DNA from: Pseudisothecium myosuroides
Lineage: Eukaryota; Streptophyta; Bryopsida; Hypnales; Lembophyllaceae
DNA: 64,000 bases
Reading direction: 5' to 3'
NCBI GenBank assembly: GCA_951799445.1
Contig: OX637287.1
Location: 46,591,724 to 46,655,723 of the forward strand
Shown: positions 1 through 12,040 of the stretch, in pieces
How positions within the stretch are numbered: the stretch's first letter is position 1
How the letters are laid out: each line of letters begins with the position of its first letter
Position numbers and translations under genes: made by a program
The notes under the pieces: generated by a model
Seen by the model: only the letters and a program-made list of their open reading frames with translations
Database searches by the model: none
Told to the model about the DNA's origin: nothing

Positions 1-13
1 TGAGAATGCGTAG

Positions 14-2349
14 GCAGGTTCACGCAAACGACTTTTTGGTAATGACGAGTCTCAAATCCTGAATGGTAGAGTGTTGGCTTCAATTCTATCGAAAAAAGAG
101 ATAAATTCTATGTTGCAATCGCCAGCATTGATCGGAGTTGGAGTTGAATTTACGAATCAAATTTTAGAGAAAGTCAGAAAGCATGTTGATAGTCATGCAA
201 TTTTAGAGACATGCGATCAAAGCGGTATCATGCAGACAGGTTATGGAGCCATTTTCAAGAGATTCAAGGGTGGTATCAAGTCGGCTGGGAAAGGATTGCG
301 CTTAAGTTGCCTTCCAAATCCGCACTCAGTTGCACAACTTCAAAAGGAAATTAACGGTTCACTTTCGGAACTCATAGGTGACTATTATTCTGTGAGCGGT
401 ACATTTGAAGTTCCAACCAAAGCAAAAGAAAAGAAAAAATCGGAATTCCTGACATTAAACAACTTCAATTCTTTCTTTGTTGACTTGGAAGCTGTACAAA
501 AAACGATGGTCCAATTGTACGGCATTTCAATGGAAGGTATGTGCTAATGTGAACTTTAATTTTTTCCCGCAAGTAAGTTTCATTTGTCTTGTCGGTGTTA
601 AAAAAATCAATTATAATAACATATTTAATGGAGTATTGTGCAATCTGTTGTTATTTTTTTCAATTTGTGCTAACCATTAGTATACTCTTCTTCTTTAATT
701 TGATTTTTTTATTGATATCTGTAGAATATGCTATCAAAAGAAATTAACTTAGCATTCTTTCTTGTTTCAAAGCTAAGTTAATCCAACTTGTGTTAAATTA
801 CAGAAATAGGATCCAATCCACTCATCTTCGTGATGAATGGACGAGGTAGAAATTGTCCATGGTGAGAAAATGGAGAGAATAAGTATCACTCTCATGAACC
901 GTGCTCTAAATTCAGAGGTAACTAAGGATAGTGAGGCATATTTTTCTGTACAAGCAGAAAGAGAAATTTGGCCAGTGGGATGCTTTAGATTGCCAAAGGA
1001 AAATCATGAAGTCTTAAAATGGGTGCTCATGAAAACAAAGATTCCGGAAGTTTTGCAGGCTCAAGAAGAGGGGCGTGAGCTTTATGTACCAGGAATTGGT
1101 TCATTCCGAGTGGAATGGCATATATCAGCAGATATGAAGACCATAAAAGCTCTGTATGGTTTACAGGGAGGTGCTAATGTAAAACATTCTTGTATTTACT
1201 GCCTACAAGAGAAAACAAAAATAACAATAGCATCTGAAGCACAAGTACAAATTGCAGCTAAGAAAAGAACTCCAACGTGGAAAGGAGGATTGTTTGCAGA
1301 AAATGTGGAGAGCAAACCAATTAGTGGACCTGATATATTGAGCAGGTGGAAGTCAATTCTCCCGGTACCGTTAGAACGAGTACACATGTGTACGTTACAT
1401 GCACTAAATAGAATTTGCAAGAAAATTTTGCATTTGGTATTCCAACACGTATGGACAATTCGGGATAAAGAAATCCAAGAAATTGCTATAAAAGTCGTAG
1501 AGAACATTTTGTCAGGAATTGGCATGCATGGAGGCAACGTCAAGATATTTAAAGACGGACAGTTATCAGGAAAAAACAACAACGTTCCAAATAAGCCTTC
1601 TTTAAATGGAGCACAATCTGCGAGACTGTTCAAACCATCTAATTTGGTTGGATCTATCAATGTATGGCGGGATCTTATTGCAGCAATGAAGATTACTGGG
1701 GACAATGGAAATACAAGGAGGAGTCACATTCAATTATGGGTTGCCTTTGAAAAGTTATTACCATTTTTCACTGGTTTGTCACTATCAAAGGAAGAACGTT
1801 CAAGCTTCCAACCTCTAGTTCATGACTGGGGAAAACTTTTCATCAAAGTGTTTGGCGAGTCTCATGTAACACACTACATTGTAAGTCAACTAGAACCTTA
1901 TTCACTTTCACCACACTAAAAATTGCAAAAGATGCTTACTTCTATTCTATACTATAGTCTTGCATATTACTAGCTTACTCTTCTTTGCATGGCAACATGT
2001 TTTTGTGAAACATGGACCTTGGTTCGTAAAAGAATACGGATCGCTCTTTGCTTGGAGTTGTCAAGGAATGGAATATTCCCATCATGCAGCCAAATCTGCG
2101 TACCACAAGCATACCCAACACGGCGGAGGCAGAATAAAGATAAGTCCTCTATTGCAAATATATGAGCACTGGTACATAATAATTCATCACCGATTCCATA
2201 ATAAGGAAATAAAAAAAGTTGGAACTCAACCAGCTATAGGAACACAAGAAGCTATTCAAAAAAGAAGAGAAGAATTATTAGATGCAAGTGTCCAGGCCTA
2301 CAACAATGAGCAACAATTAGTTACCAATGAAGAATCATCACCTCAGTGA
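14..2349 (+). pseudogene. Degenerate DDE-type transposase-like gene, three exon blocks
   Basis: Three coding blocks run in order: about 14-536, 837-1890 and 1975-2349. Block 1 ends at a good donor (GAAG|GTATGTG, 536/537) and an acceptor lies at 803. The splice enters a frame that closes after about 20 codons, so there is a probable frameshift near 830-840 before the long 837 frame. A second donor (ATT|GTAAGT, about 1888) and an AG near 1974 separate blocks 2 and 3. Block 2 has a CxxC motif (CIYC) after 'HISADMKTIKALYGLQG' and the motif HMCTLHALNRIC; block 3 has FAWSCQGMEYSHHAAK and HTQHGGG. A D..., CxxC, H...H, E/H-rich layout is what I would expect from an RNase-H-fold transposase, loosely reminiscent of RAG1/Transib-like proteins, but I cannot assign the superfamily. 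The window starts inside or just upstream of the gene, so the N-terminus may be missing. It is probably inactive, judging by the frame break. Confidence 0.5.
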
Positions 2350-2645
2350 CTTGAATTTCAAGCATTCCAAGCATTTTGGTAACTACCTTTGTCATGGAGA
2401 GCCATGTCTTTTAAAGGTTAATATCCAAAGTAAGCACACAATAAGTAAAGAATCCAATGTACTTGCCTTGGAAAACAATTTGAAATGTCTTGGGGGCTAG
2501 TATATTAGCAACAACTGTATTGTGTTCATTTCGAACATTGATCTGCATTCACATGCAAAAAGAAATAATGTCAATAAGACAAAGAAATTAAAACTTAAGT
2601 AGCAAAATCAATCAAATAGTGTCTCAAGAAGCATGAGCAAATTAG

Positions 2646-3920
2646 CTACACCTTCTCTCGAAATTGTCCTCCATCCAAAGTATGCATGCTGAATTCGTCA
2701 ATGTTCTCTTGATCTCCAAGGGCAATGATTATCTCTTGTCTAACACTTGATAATGTCCAATGTGATCCAACTTCCAATTCAAGTACCTGTGGTTGCCGAT
2801 TGATTAAGTGGCATACCAATTTTACCATATCATCTTGTACTTCCAAGACCTCTTCAAGGTTTTCCCAAACCGATCCATGCAGAAGACGTAGGCGGTTATA
2901 TTGAAAATTTACATATAATGTGGACCTTCCAATATGATATCAAAAGACCAACGACGTTTGGTCCACTATGCACTTGACTATGTCTGATCCAACGGTAATC
3001 TTTGTATCCCAGCCATCATCCATCAATGATTTGAAGCCTTGTTCATTCAAGTTTTTAAAAACAAAAAGTGTAGGAGTTCGAAGCCAATTTGCCAACGCAA
3101 ATAAATCCACTACAACGTGAATAGGAATAAACCATTGGATATGAGTTGATCGAGATCCAACAGTAGGTTTCATAGATGACCAGAAGCCATGGCGCATTCG
3201 AGCTCTGAAAGCCTCAGTAGTTACCATATCTGGCAAGGGCCAATCCGAGCTATCAAAGCTTGGAAGAGGAAGCATCTTTAGATTGCTGGAACCTGCTTCT
3301 GATTTCCATGGAATGTACTTCGCATTGTAGAAAAATACATTTCTTTGAAGCAATTCTTTATAACTTTGGTTTCCACGTTGGGCTTCGCCAATCTCAGCGT
3401 GTACAACCACAATCACATCAAGGATAGACTTTGGGCTCACCCAATCTGTGAAATCTGAGAGATACAAATCTGCAAAGGAAACTTTGCATTAGGTACTACA
3501 TTGTGATTATTGCCTCCAAAGCATTTTCTTCATTCAACAATAAGCTTAATGATCTAATACAATAGATTTCAAGAAGAATCCAAAAATGAAATCAAGAAAT
3601 TTAATTAGAAAACTATTATACTTATAGTTGCAAGCTCCTGTTGGTAGGTTACAACTTGCATCCAAGTGGCGTTGCATGTATGCATGCTGGACAAGAACTT
3701 CAGAGACAATACTTCTTTGTCCTGTTACACGAAATTTAAGAATCTTTGCTTTGTAGCCGCACTCTCCATGTTTTCTGACATCTTTAGCATGTCCACCTTG
3801 TTTACCTGGCTGCAAAATTATCCAAGAGTTCACACCAACTTTTGTTGGTATCCAAGCACCCGTGTCATCTTGAGAATTGAAGAGCAGCACAGAATCTATT
3901 GTACAGCTTGGAGCTCTCAT
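2646..3920 (-). pseudogene. Unrecognised two-exon gene with an in-frame TGA
   Basis: I do not recognise the family. Reading down the minus strand, exon 1 starts near 3920 (MRAPSCTIDSVLLFNSQDD...) and probably ends near 3659 at A|GTTGTA. Exon 2 opens after a strong acceptor (CCTTTGCAG|AT, about 3473) as NLYLSDFTDWVSPKSI and runs to a TGA at 2940-2942. The same frame then continues without another stop to 2646, through LLHGSVWENLEEVLEVQDD and ending in LDGGQFREKV. The continuity of frame on both sides of the TGA says it is a nonsense mutation in a once-longer exon; CGA to TGA by deamination of a methylated CpG is the simplest origin. The tail 'LELEVGSHWTLSSVRQEI' looks vaguely ubiquitin-like, but I would not name it. 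It points towards the transposase-like gene at 14-2349 and could be a partner ORF of the same element. Alternative: a host gene with read-through or an unseen small intron around the TGA. Confidence 0.45.
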
Positions 3921-6892
3921 CGCATCTCAAAAAAAAATGAATCCTGCAAATCCAATGTGCACAATAGCTTGAACGTCAGAACATCATTAGGATGCCAATG
4001 TTTTGAAACGATGAAGTATTATAACCTCCCTTCCCCTGTATTATAACCAAAAACAGCATCACACGCTTCCCTTCTGATTCTTTTTGCATTCAATCCTCAC
4101 TCACTCATTTGCTTCGCAATACAAAAGAAAGAAAAGAAAAAGAAAAAACAGCAACCCAACACGCATGATAAGATTCCTCCATGCTTGTTTTGTAGCAATC
4201 TGTGCGTAATTTGCAAGTTAGGATTCTCTTTAGTTGCAGCATCCCGACCTGTCTCCGACTTGCCACAAGCTCGGCATGAGACGCAGTCACACAAGCTCGG
4301 CGTGAGACGCAGTCGTAGCTTGTTAGAATTAAGCTTACACCAAGCACATGGTCTTCGAGAAATTTGACTAGACAGTTGTTGGCATTTTTGGAGGTTTCAC
4401 TTAGTGTTTATTAGGCATGTTTCCAAATATAACCTGTCTTCAACCAAAGTATCCAACATAAACTATTTTCAAGGTTTAAAATTAAGCTCCACTCGTATGA
4501 CGAAGCCCTACTAAGGGCGTAGCCAGAGGGCGGAAGACTCGAAACTATTAAGGCATTCAATGCAGAGATTTTCGAATCATTTGAAAATGAGATTAAATTA
4601 CATAACACAAACCTCGATTAGAAGACCTACAGTAGCTAGGTCCACTTCGAAGTGGAAAGATGAGCATCCACAGTAAGCTGTTCTGTTGACACCGGCAAAT
4701 CTAGAGTTATTTTATAATTTCTAAACGCAAACGTAGCAAATGCAAGGCAACAACACTATACCACCATCACCGATATTGCTTATCAACCAAACGCTTCCCC
4801 ACACTCAAAGGCTGTGCTCCCGTCAGAATTTTAGGTTTCGCAAGAATTGGATATGGCGGGGTTCTGAAGCTTGTTTTGCGAAGTGCACCGCAGACTCAGT
4901 GAAAAGAAAAGATACGGAAAGAAACGAGCGGAAAGAAAGTCGTGCTTTGCTGGTCTCTGATTGGACGTGACCCCTTAGAACGTAGCAGTTTTGCTAGCAC
5001 GACTTGCAGTAATCATTGCTCGGGGGCTCCTTGTATTCATTAAATGCTGATGAAAGTCACTACAAACTCACAGCCCTCCAACCCCCTTCTAATTTTCCTA
5101 ATGAAACTCTTTCTATCTCTATTATCCAAGATTCAATCATTGGGAGTAAATTTGTTGGAGCTTGGAAGAGCTTGAACTTTGTGACTAAATTTTTTTTGTG
5201 TTTATTTGTTTTTTTCATTATTGTTTTTGTAAATGGTAGTATATGTTGTGGGGACTGTTTCCTTGATGTTTTGGACTTCCATTTTGTGTTTGGTGTAAGG
5301 TTTTCAAGGTTCTTCCTTTTCTAGGTTTTGAGAACCAAAATTTTTTAAGAAGAATTTGGAAGAATTTTGTAAGTCATGAGCACAAGAAATCTCAAAAGTC
5401 TCTTTTCCACTCCCTCTTCAAATTTGAAGTACCACCCCAACCCTCTCCCTTGAGTTCCTTGAAAACTATCACCCCCCTCATCATGAAGCATTAGAGCTAG
5501 TAACCCTCCCCTCGAAACTCCATAATGTCACCAAAAAATGTAACTCCTAGCTCACTTGAACAAAAACAAACTCTTTGTTGTTTCTTTTGTGGCGCAAGAG
5601 AGATTTCAAGCTGACTTTGTGTTGAAGGAGAGAGAAGAAGGGAGGTTGCTAGGAGGTGCTGATTGTGACATTCTTAACTTTGGACTTTTCCATTTAACCT
5701 TGTGGGAAAAAATCTCGGTAATTCCATTGTGATGGCTCAAGTCACAAATTTTGTTTGTCCTACGTAGTGAAGGCCAGATTGAGCAAATCTGCGTTTTAAG
5801 ACCCTGATATCCGATGTTGTACAACTTCTGTTAGCTTGATGTTTTGAACCTTCTCTAGCTTGACTCGTTAGAACATGGCCACTACCTAGGCACGCTAGAA
5901 GCGGCTTCAACGGCTTTTGGCGGGCCCTTGTAGTTTTTTTCTCCCCACTGCTACTCTTGCAACATCCATTTCTAGAGCGGCCACTTGAAAAATGCTCCCG
6001 GCCACTGAACAATAGTGAGCCTCTTGAGTGATTGAGGACTATAGTTTGTGGAGAATCTTATAGTTAGACCTTAAGCCTACACACATGACGCTTACAGAGC
6101 TCTTGCGATGTCGCATATGATCGAGGGCCACAATCTACAAGTTTGCCCCCACGAGCCCTCACAAAATATGCAACGTCGTGCCCTCACGGAATTCTTACTA
6201 TGCCAGTTAACCCGCTCACTATTCTTTAAGCCGCAAACCACAAGATAAAAGATCTACCTCTAAATTTAGTGCTCCAATGACTGTAAGCCTGCAAAACCCC
6301 GTTTACACACACCACCATCTACCCTAGGTTTTACCTTATGCAGTTGGAAGTGGTGCGAGAGGATGGCAGGTGACTTTGGAAGGCCGGGGTGAATTGACCC
6401 CCTCGGAAAAAAAAATAAAAAAATTCGCGGATGATAAAATTTGCAAATTTTGAATTCATATTTGCAATTAGAAGCCCCAAATTAGTTATGAAAGGCATAG
6501 AAGATAAATTAATCAAGCACAAAACAGGGGGGCTTTTTTTTATATGCACCCCTAGAACAATTTGTCGGGGGGGCGAGCGAGGGGGTCAATCCACCTTGAC
6601 CCTTCGGAGGAGGGTGGGTGGCAGCATAGGTGTTGCGGTGGAACAGGCGCTGCAACAGGAGTTTTGGGGGTGGGTGCCCACTTGCGAGCATCCCAACCCT
6701 CACCAACGATTTCTAAAATTGGCTAAAATTAGCTCAATTTTTACCAAAAAAATCCTTGTGCTACTAGTATATTGTAAAAAAGGGCCTTTTAATGAAGACA
6801 TATTAGCCAAAATTGCAACAAACAATAGAATTTTTTAGCCAATTTGCAACTTCCTCCACACGGGAATTAGCATCTATTTAGTCAATTTTGTG
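3921..6892. other. Intergenic; one short direct duplication
   Basis: I see no convincing gene. Short open frames on both strands lack family motifs. The only clear structure is a 23-25 bp direct duplication at about 4265-4314, ACAAGCTCGGCRTGAGACGC twice. A purine-rich stretch sits at 4125-4150. Confidence 0.5.
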
Positions 6893-7349
6893 TTAACCGA
6901 GGAAGGATGCCGCGGATAATAAGTGTCCGATGAATGACAAGGAATTCTTCAGTGTAGGACAGAACTACAAGTATTCATCCTTGGAATTTTTTGTGGAAAG
7001 TGGAGAACATCTACAGTAGCTTTACTTCCAATGAGTACTTTTGAATATTTTTATTCTAATGACTCTCATGGTTATACAATGCATGATTTCCAAGGGGCAC
7101 CCCCCACGTCCTTCCTGGATTAACCCTTGAAGGATGCAGAGGACGTTTGGCGTCCAATGAATGACAGAGCATCTTTGCATGTGGACAGAAGTGCAACTAT
7201 TCATCCTCGAAATTTTGTTGTGAAAAGGGAAGGTCTTCTACAGTAGGTCAATTTCCAATGAGTGCTTTTCCATTTTGTTAAGGCAATGATTCACATGGTA
7301 TTGGAAAGGGAGGATTTCGAAGGTCACCCCTTCGTCCTTTAAGGGTTAA
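6893..7349. mobile_element. Two tandem TTAA-bounded mini-elements sharing one TTAA
   Basis: Two diverged direct copies of about 222 bp (6897-7119 and 7124-7345) lie head to tail. TTAA occurs at 6893-6896, at 7120-7123 (shared) and at 7346-7349. The second copy has inverted ends, CCCTTGAAGGA and the complement of TCCTTTAAGGG. Common internal words include GAAGGATGC, TGAATGACA and TTCCAATGAGT. There is no coding capacity. The sharing of a TTAA fits one element inserting into the target duplication of the other. The ends resemble, but are not identical to, the larger CCCCTAAA family further along. Confidence 0.65.
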
Positions 7350-7470
7350 AGTACTTCCAACAATCCTTCACAACTTGCAAAATCCTTTCTTTTCAATTTT
7401 TTTTCTTTGACCCTACTCACTCTCAAGGTAGCCAAAGTTGATGCGTGATTGTCTTGAAGGTAGCATATTG

Positions 7471-7770
7471 CACTAAGGTAAACCAGTCCATCATGGTCAA
7501 ATGACCCATGACGGACACCTAAGAGATGGCCCCATGATGGTTATTATCAATTTCTGAGATTTTGGGCCACCATCAATGTCTCACCTGACACTATTGGAGT
7601 GATTAGTGACCCCATTAGGAACATTAGCTTTTTCAGTGTAAATCATTGAAGAAAATGACTTTTTTAAAGCCCTCCAAGTTACAAAATATTTTGACTGCTT
7701 TAGGTGAGGAAGGTGAGCATTATGGATACATGTTTTGTTGGTTTTGGGGTAGTCTACAGACTCTTTTGGG
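7471..7770 (+). repeat. Diverged copy of a segment of the palindrome arm
   Basis: This stretch aligns by eye with 23905-24222 in the right arm of the large palindrome (and its mirror, 16191-16508). Shared words include AAGGTAAA.CAGTCCAT, GGAGTGATTAGTGACC and TTAGGTGAG.AAG. It shows that part of the arm is itself an older dispersed repeat. No open frame is conserved. Confidence 0.65.
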
Positions 7771-8279
7771 CAAAACACTTCAAACATTCATAGAAAATTC
7801 ATAATTTGCTGAAAAGATATAATTTCAATTGCTGTTGTTATTTCTCACACTTGTCTGTATGTGGAAAAAACCTAAAAAAAATTCAGCCATGGCATGAGGG
7901 CAAACTACTGTAGCAATTGTGACCATGATGGGCTGGTTTACCTTAAATTCCATAAACTAGTCCTGGGATCACTGCGCGGGGCCGCCTGCGAGCGTCCCAG
8001 GCAGCCCTCACGAGGCCATCATCTGTCTTCATCATGTGCGCGGGCCGCTTGTCCCAGCAAGGCTTCGCACAGAAGGCCCTCACGGCCTCACCTGTCCTCA
8101 TGTGCGCGTCTTGTGCGAGCATGACTTCGCGTGGTGGTTTTAGGAGCAGCAGGGGTCGCAGCAGGTGGTCACCAGCAGCTGGTGCCGGAGCCGCACAAGC
8201 AGACACTTGGTCTGAAAAATGGAGCATGGAGGTGTGATCGCCAGTTTCCAAGTGCGATCGCAGCGAGGGATGTACGGTG

Positions 8280-8898
8280 GGGGCTGTGCTCCTCCCGCCA
8301 GCCGTGACCGCTCCAGGGCCCGCTCAATCTTCTGCTATGGCTCGTCAGATGGAGCGGGCCTGGGTGGCCATGCTCTTAGTTTTACCTCTTTTCTGCGCTC
8401 TCCCTTTGCAGACTTTCGCGAAGCCTGCTCATCGTTGCCTTTCTGCGGCTCTCCTGCTTCATGGTGAGTTTTTCGAGTTTTCATCTTTCGCGAATTCGCT
8501 GTGCGTCTTTGTGAATTTTCATTTTCTTTTTCAGGTCGTTTTTCTGAAAGTTAATTCGTTTTTCTGGGGTTTGGAATACCTCTCAGAACTGTCTGCAATC
8601 CACGACTCGTTCGCTTATTTCGCATGGTTTGTAGTTGCGGAGGAGATGCAACTCCTTGTATTTTTTCGTTTCGTTTGCACAGTTTTTAGTGTGTTGTGTG
8701 CTTTTTTTTGCTTTTCTTTCGAGCTTAAACCCTGAGGTCTGCAACTTCTGATGCGCTTGTCTGGATCCTGTGGAGAGTCTAGGTTTCTTAGTCCTCCACA
8801 AGTCTAACCCTAAGGTTTTATTTAGGTCACTGTAAGTCATTTTCTTCAGATGATTACAATTTCTTTAATACTTGTGACTCGAATTTTTGGTTTGACAG
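8280..8898 (+). other. Relict promoter/5' UTR exon and 5' intron of the EF1-alpha copy
   Basis: A GC-rich stretch (about 7960-8463) contrasts with the AT-rich surroundings. It ends in a donor, CTTCATG|GTGAGT (8463/8464), and an acceptor TTTGACAG ends at 8898, just before the EF1-alpha coding start. Plant EF1-alpha genes usually carry such a 5' UTR intron (established knowledge), so this 435-base interval is most likely that intron. A short signal-peptide-like frame before the donor does not splice into an open EF1-alpha frame. Confidence 0.55.
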
Positions 8899-10273
8899 AT
8901 CTTCCAAGATAGGTGAGGAGAAGGCTCATTTCAACATCGTGGTCATCGGCCATGTCGACTCCGGCAAATCGACGACCACGGGCCACCTTATCTACAAGTT
9001 GGGTGGCATGGACAAGCGTGTGATCGAGCGGTACGAGAAGGAGGCGGCGGAGATGAACAAGAATTCTTTCAAGTACGCGTGGGTGTTGGACAAGCTGAAG
9101 GCGGAGCGCGAGCGCGGTATCACGATCGATATCGCTTTGTGGAAGTTCGAGACGGTGAAGTACCACTGGACCGTGATCGACGCTCCCGGTCATCGCGATT
9201 TCATCAAGAACATGATCACGGGGGCTTCTCAGGCGGATTGCGCGCTGCTGGTCGTCCCCGCAGAGAGTGGAGCTTTCGAGGCCAGTTTTACCAAGGATGG
9301 GCAGACCCGCGAGCACGCTTTGTTGGCGTTCACCCTGGGATTGAGGCAGATGATCTGCTGCGTCAACAAGGTGAGCAGTGTGTTTTTCTGTCTGTTTTCT
9401 TTGAGGTGGTCGTGATTTTTTCAGTGTTGGGAGCCGACTGGTGTTTCTGGTGTCTTTGTTGGTACCCCGGAGTTTCGGTTGTGATGAATTGACTGAGATG
9501 TGGCGCCAATCGCATATGAGTTGGTCGGTCTGATGGTGTGATTGTGGAATGTTTGTTGATTTCAGATGGACGCGACGACTCCCAAGTACAGCAAGGATCG
9601 TTTCGAGGAGATCACCAAGGAGGTGTCTTTTTACCTGAAGAAGCTGGGTTACAACGTCGACAAGATTCCATTCGTTCCGATCTCCGGTTCCGAGGGCGAC
9701 AACATGACGAAAAGTCGAGCAACCTGGACTGGTCCAAGGGCCCGACCCTGTTGGAGGCTCTGGACAAGCGTTCCGAAGCGTTCCTCGGACAAGCCCCTGC
9801 GTCTTCCCCTTCAGGATGTTTGGGGCTTGTGGAGACTGGCGTGATCAAGCCGGGCATGTTGTTACGTGGCTTCGGACTCGAAGAACGACCCTGCGAAGGA
9901 GGCGGCCAACTTCACTGCTCAGGTGATCATCATGAACCACCCTCGTCAGATCGCCAACGGTTACACTCCGGTGATGGATCTCGGCTATCATCACTCCCCG
10001 GTGAAGTTCCACGAGATTTTGACGAAGGTGGACAGGCGATCGGGCAAGGTGTTGGAGAAGGAGACCAAGCTTTTGAAGAACGGCGACGCTGGCATCGTGA
10101 CGATGATTCCAATGAAGCCCGTGACGGTGGAGACCTTCGCTGAGTACCCTCCTCTGGGTCGTTTTGCCGTGCGAGACATGAGGCAGACTGTGGCTGTGGG
10201 CGTTATCAAGAGTGTGGAGAAGAAGGAGCCTACTGGCGCGAATATCACCAAGGCTGCCGCTAAGAAGAAGTGA
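8899..10273 (+). pseudogene. EF1-alpha (eEF1A) pseudogene, non-processed
   Basis: eEF1A is the GTPase that delivers aminoacyl-tRNA to the ribosome. Two coding exons (8899-9370, 9566-10273) are separated by a 195-base intron with clean GTGAGC...TTCAG borders that splits NK|MD. The G motifs [14 protein letters not shown] and NKMD are intact, and the C-terminus ends normally ([20 protein letters not shown]..., stop at 10273). The gene is broken. The expected start codon at 8909 reads ATA. Frame changes occur near 9708 and near 9775-9785. Around 9821 about 13 codons, and around 9860 about 47 codons, are missing relative to the usual domain-2 sequence, each with a further change of frame. Many substitutions lie at normally fixed sites (for example [10 protein letters not shown]). 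Retained introns mean it arose by gene duplication, not retrotransposition. A badly assembled functional gene is the alternative, but the clustered small deletions plus ATA argue against it. Confidence 0.9.
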
Positions 10274-11394
10274 ATAGTGCGGGAGCATTCGCCAGAGAGT
10301 CAGTATTGTGAGTCGGCTGCATTTCGAGGGCGGCTCTGGATCGTTCACTTTATTATGTGATTGTTCGATTTACCTGCTGCAGGCGTAGCAGAGGCAGACT
10401 TGGGTGCTTGACCGAAGATGGCACGGCTTGTGGTGGCCGTGTATGTGAATTTTTGATTCTCTATAATATTACAGGCGTTCTTGCTGAGTTCTGGGAACCT
10501 GGGAAGTGTGGATGCTGTGTTTTTTTCTATTGAACGTACCTTGTTGGTTTTTTTATTTGAGTGTGGTGTATCACTGATTGGATTATGTGTGTTTGTGTAT
10601 GCTGATTTTGTTTGCACTTCATTGAGTCTCTGTTGTGATGTGGATGAGGCTGCATGTTCTTTGCATTTCTTGGTGTGGTGTCTGTGGATTGGGCTTTCTG
10701 GTGTGTTGTGCCGCGATTCATCGTGTGCTGATAAACATCTATTTTTCTCTCAATGTTTTTGTCCTTGTGATTTCTGTCGTGGGTCGTTTTTTCTGTCAAT
10801 TGCGATGTTGCTTTCCCATTTGTGGATGTGACGTGGGTCTGATGCATTGGTGCTGCGATCGGTCTGGTTTTGGATGTCTGACCATAAATCGAGCAATTCT
10901 TTTCGTGTGTGGGCTACTCGATTTGTCAGTGAGGTTATGAGAGATGAGACAGAGGTGCACTCAAGAACAAAGAGCAAACTGCATAAGTTTCTTTGTCATT
11001 TTCCAAGTCCGTGTTTGAAGTTTGCCATTGTCCCCAATCATGAGTGGGTTGGGCCGATACTAAATAATGTAACTACACCTAATTTCGACCCCTTTCTAAA
11101 ACTGACCCTACAGATTCTTGCCTAAAATGTACTCCCACTATTCATGAGAGTCTATGGTTGGTTTTAGAAACATTTATTTTCAGCACTTTGAATATGGTGT
11201 CCAAAAAATGCATTCTTAGAGAATCTGAAATCCCTTTTGGACTACCAACAAGACCCCACGAAAAAAAATTCAATATTATAATGAGAACCATGAAGTCACT
11301 CCTCAAAAATTCGGAATACCAGTACACTTTCACACAATGACAATGACCTACATTCCAATATGTTGATTGGGGACTGTGCCGATCCTCAATTCTC
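10274..11394. other. 3' flank of the EF1-alpha copy; no gene seen
   Basis: A T/G-rich stretch follows the stop codon and probably represents the old 3' UTR and flank. I see no coding frame with family signal and no repeat boundary. Confidence 0.4.
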
Positions 11395-12040
11395 TTAACC
11401 CCTAAATGCCCAAGGCCTGTTTTGAGTGACTTGGAATTTGCTCTAAATTGAACAAAATGCCAACATTTTGATAAGTTGTATCAATTCTTTTTAAATTGTA
11501 GCCGTACCAATTCAAACTAGACATGTTAGAAATCTCATAGGAAAAGAAAACACAACAATACCACTTATAGAGTGAAAGATTATAATGTTTGACCATGAGG
11601 GTGTTAAAACTGCAAAAAACTTTCAACCCTCTTTTCACAAATCAAATCTAAAAAAATGGTGACCAAAAAAATATGAGGTTAAAGAGCCTAACATGTATAA
11701 CCCCAATCAACTTATGGCTTCTTAAAATCTACTCTATAGTTTTTTTAAATGAATTTTGAATGTGATTTTTGATCCAAGATCTAGTGTATGTGAGGCTCAT
11801 TTCCAAGAGCTCTCAACACTACGGGAAGTCAAGATTGCAATGGGTACCCTTGCACAAAATCTTCAATAGAAAAATCACTATTGATTATTTTCAAGATTAG
11901 ATTTTTGATGCTAAAACTAGACTTCACAAAGAACTTTCCAAAAATATTAAACTACTAAAAATAGCAACTTGGTTGAGTTTTGTTTGACTTCAAAGTTTTG
12001 CAAACACCAGATTTTGGTGCCTCGGGCATTTAGGGGTTAA
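11395..12040. mobile_element. TTAA/CCCCTAAA element, copy E1
   Basis: A 638-base non-coding element bounded by TTAA at 11395-11398 and 12037-12040. Its ends are inverted repeats: CCCCTAAATGCCCAAGGC at the left, and CCCCTAAATGCCCGAGGC as the reverse complement of the right end (17 of 18 match). It has the longest exact terminal repeat of the family here. No transposase frame is visible. Confidence 0.75.

Noticed and set aside
1196..1705. Long open frame on the minus strand
   Set aside because: It lies antisense to the transposase-like exon, has no motif or splice context, and is a shadow of the plus-strand coding sequence.
8219..8735. Signal-peptide-like frame MERAWVAMLLVLPLFCALPL
   Set aside because: It ends in the EF1-alpha 5' UTR intron, does not join an open EF1-alpha frame and has no further exon; a chance frame in GC-rich DNA.
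9538..10348. Several 130-200 codon frames on both strands across the EF1-alpha exon
   Set aside because: They are alternative frames of the GC-rich EF1-alpha sequence; only the EF1-alpha frame segments match a family.
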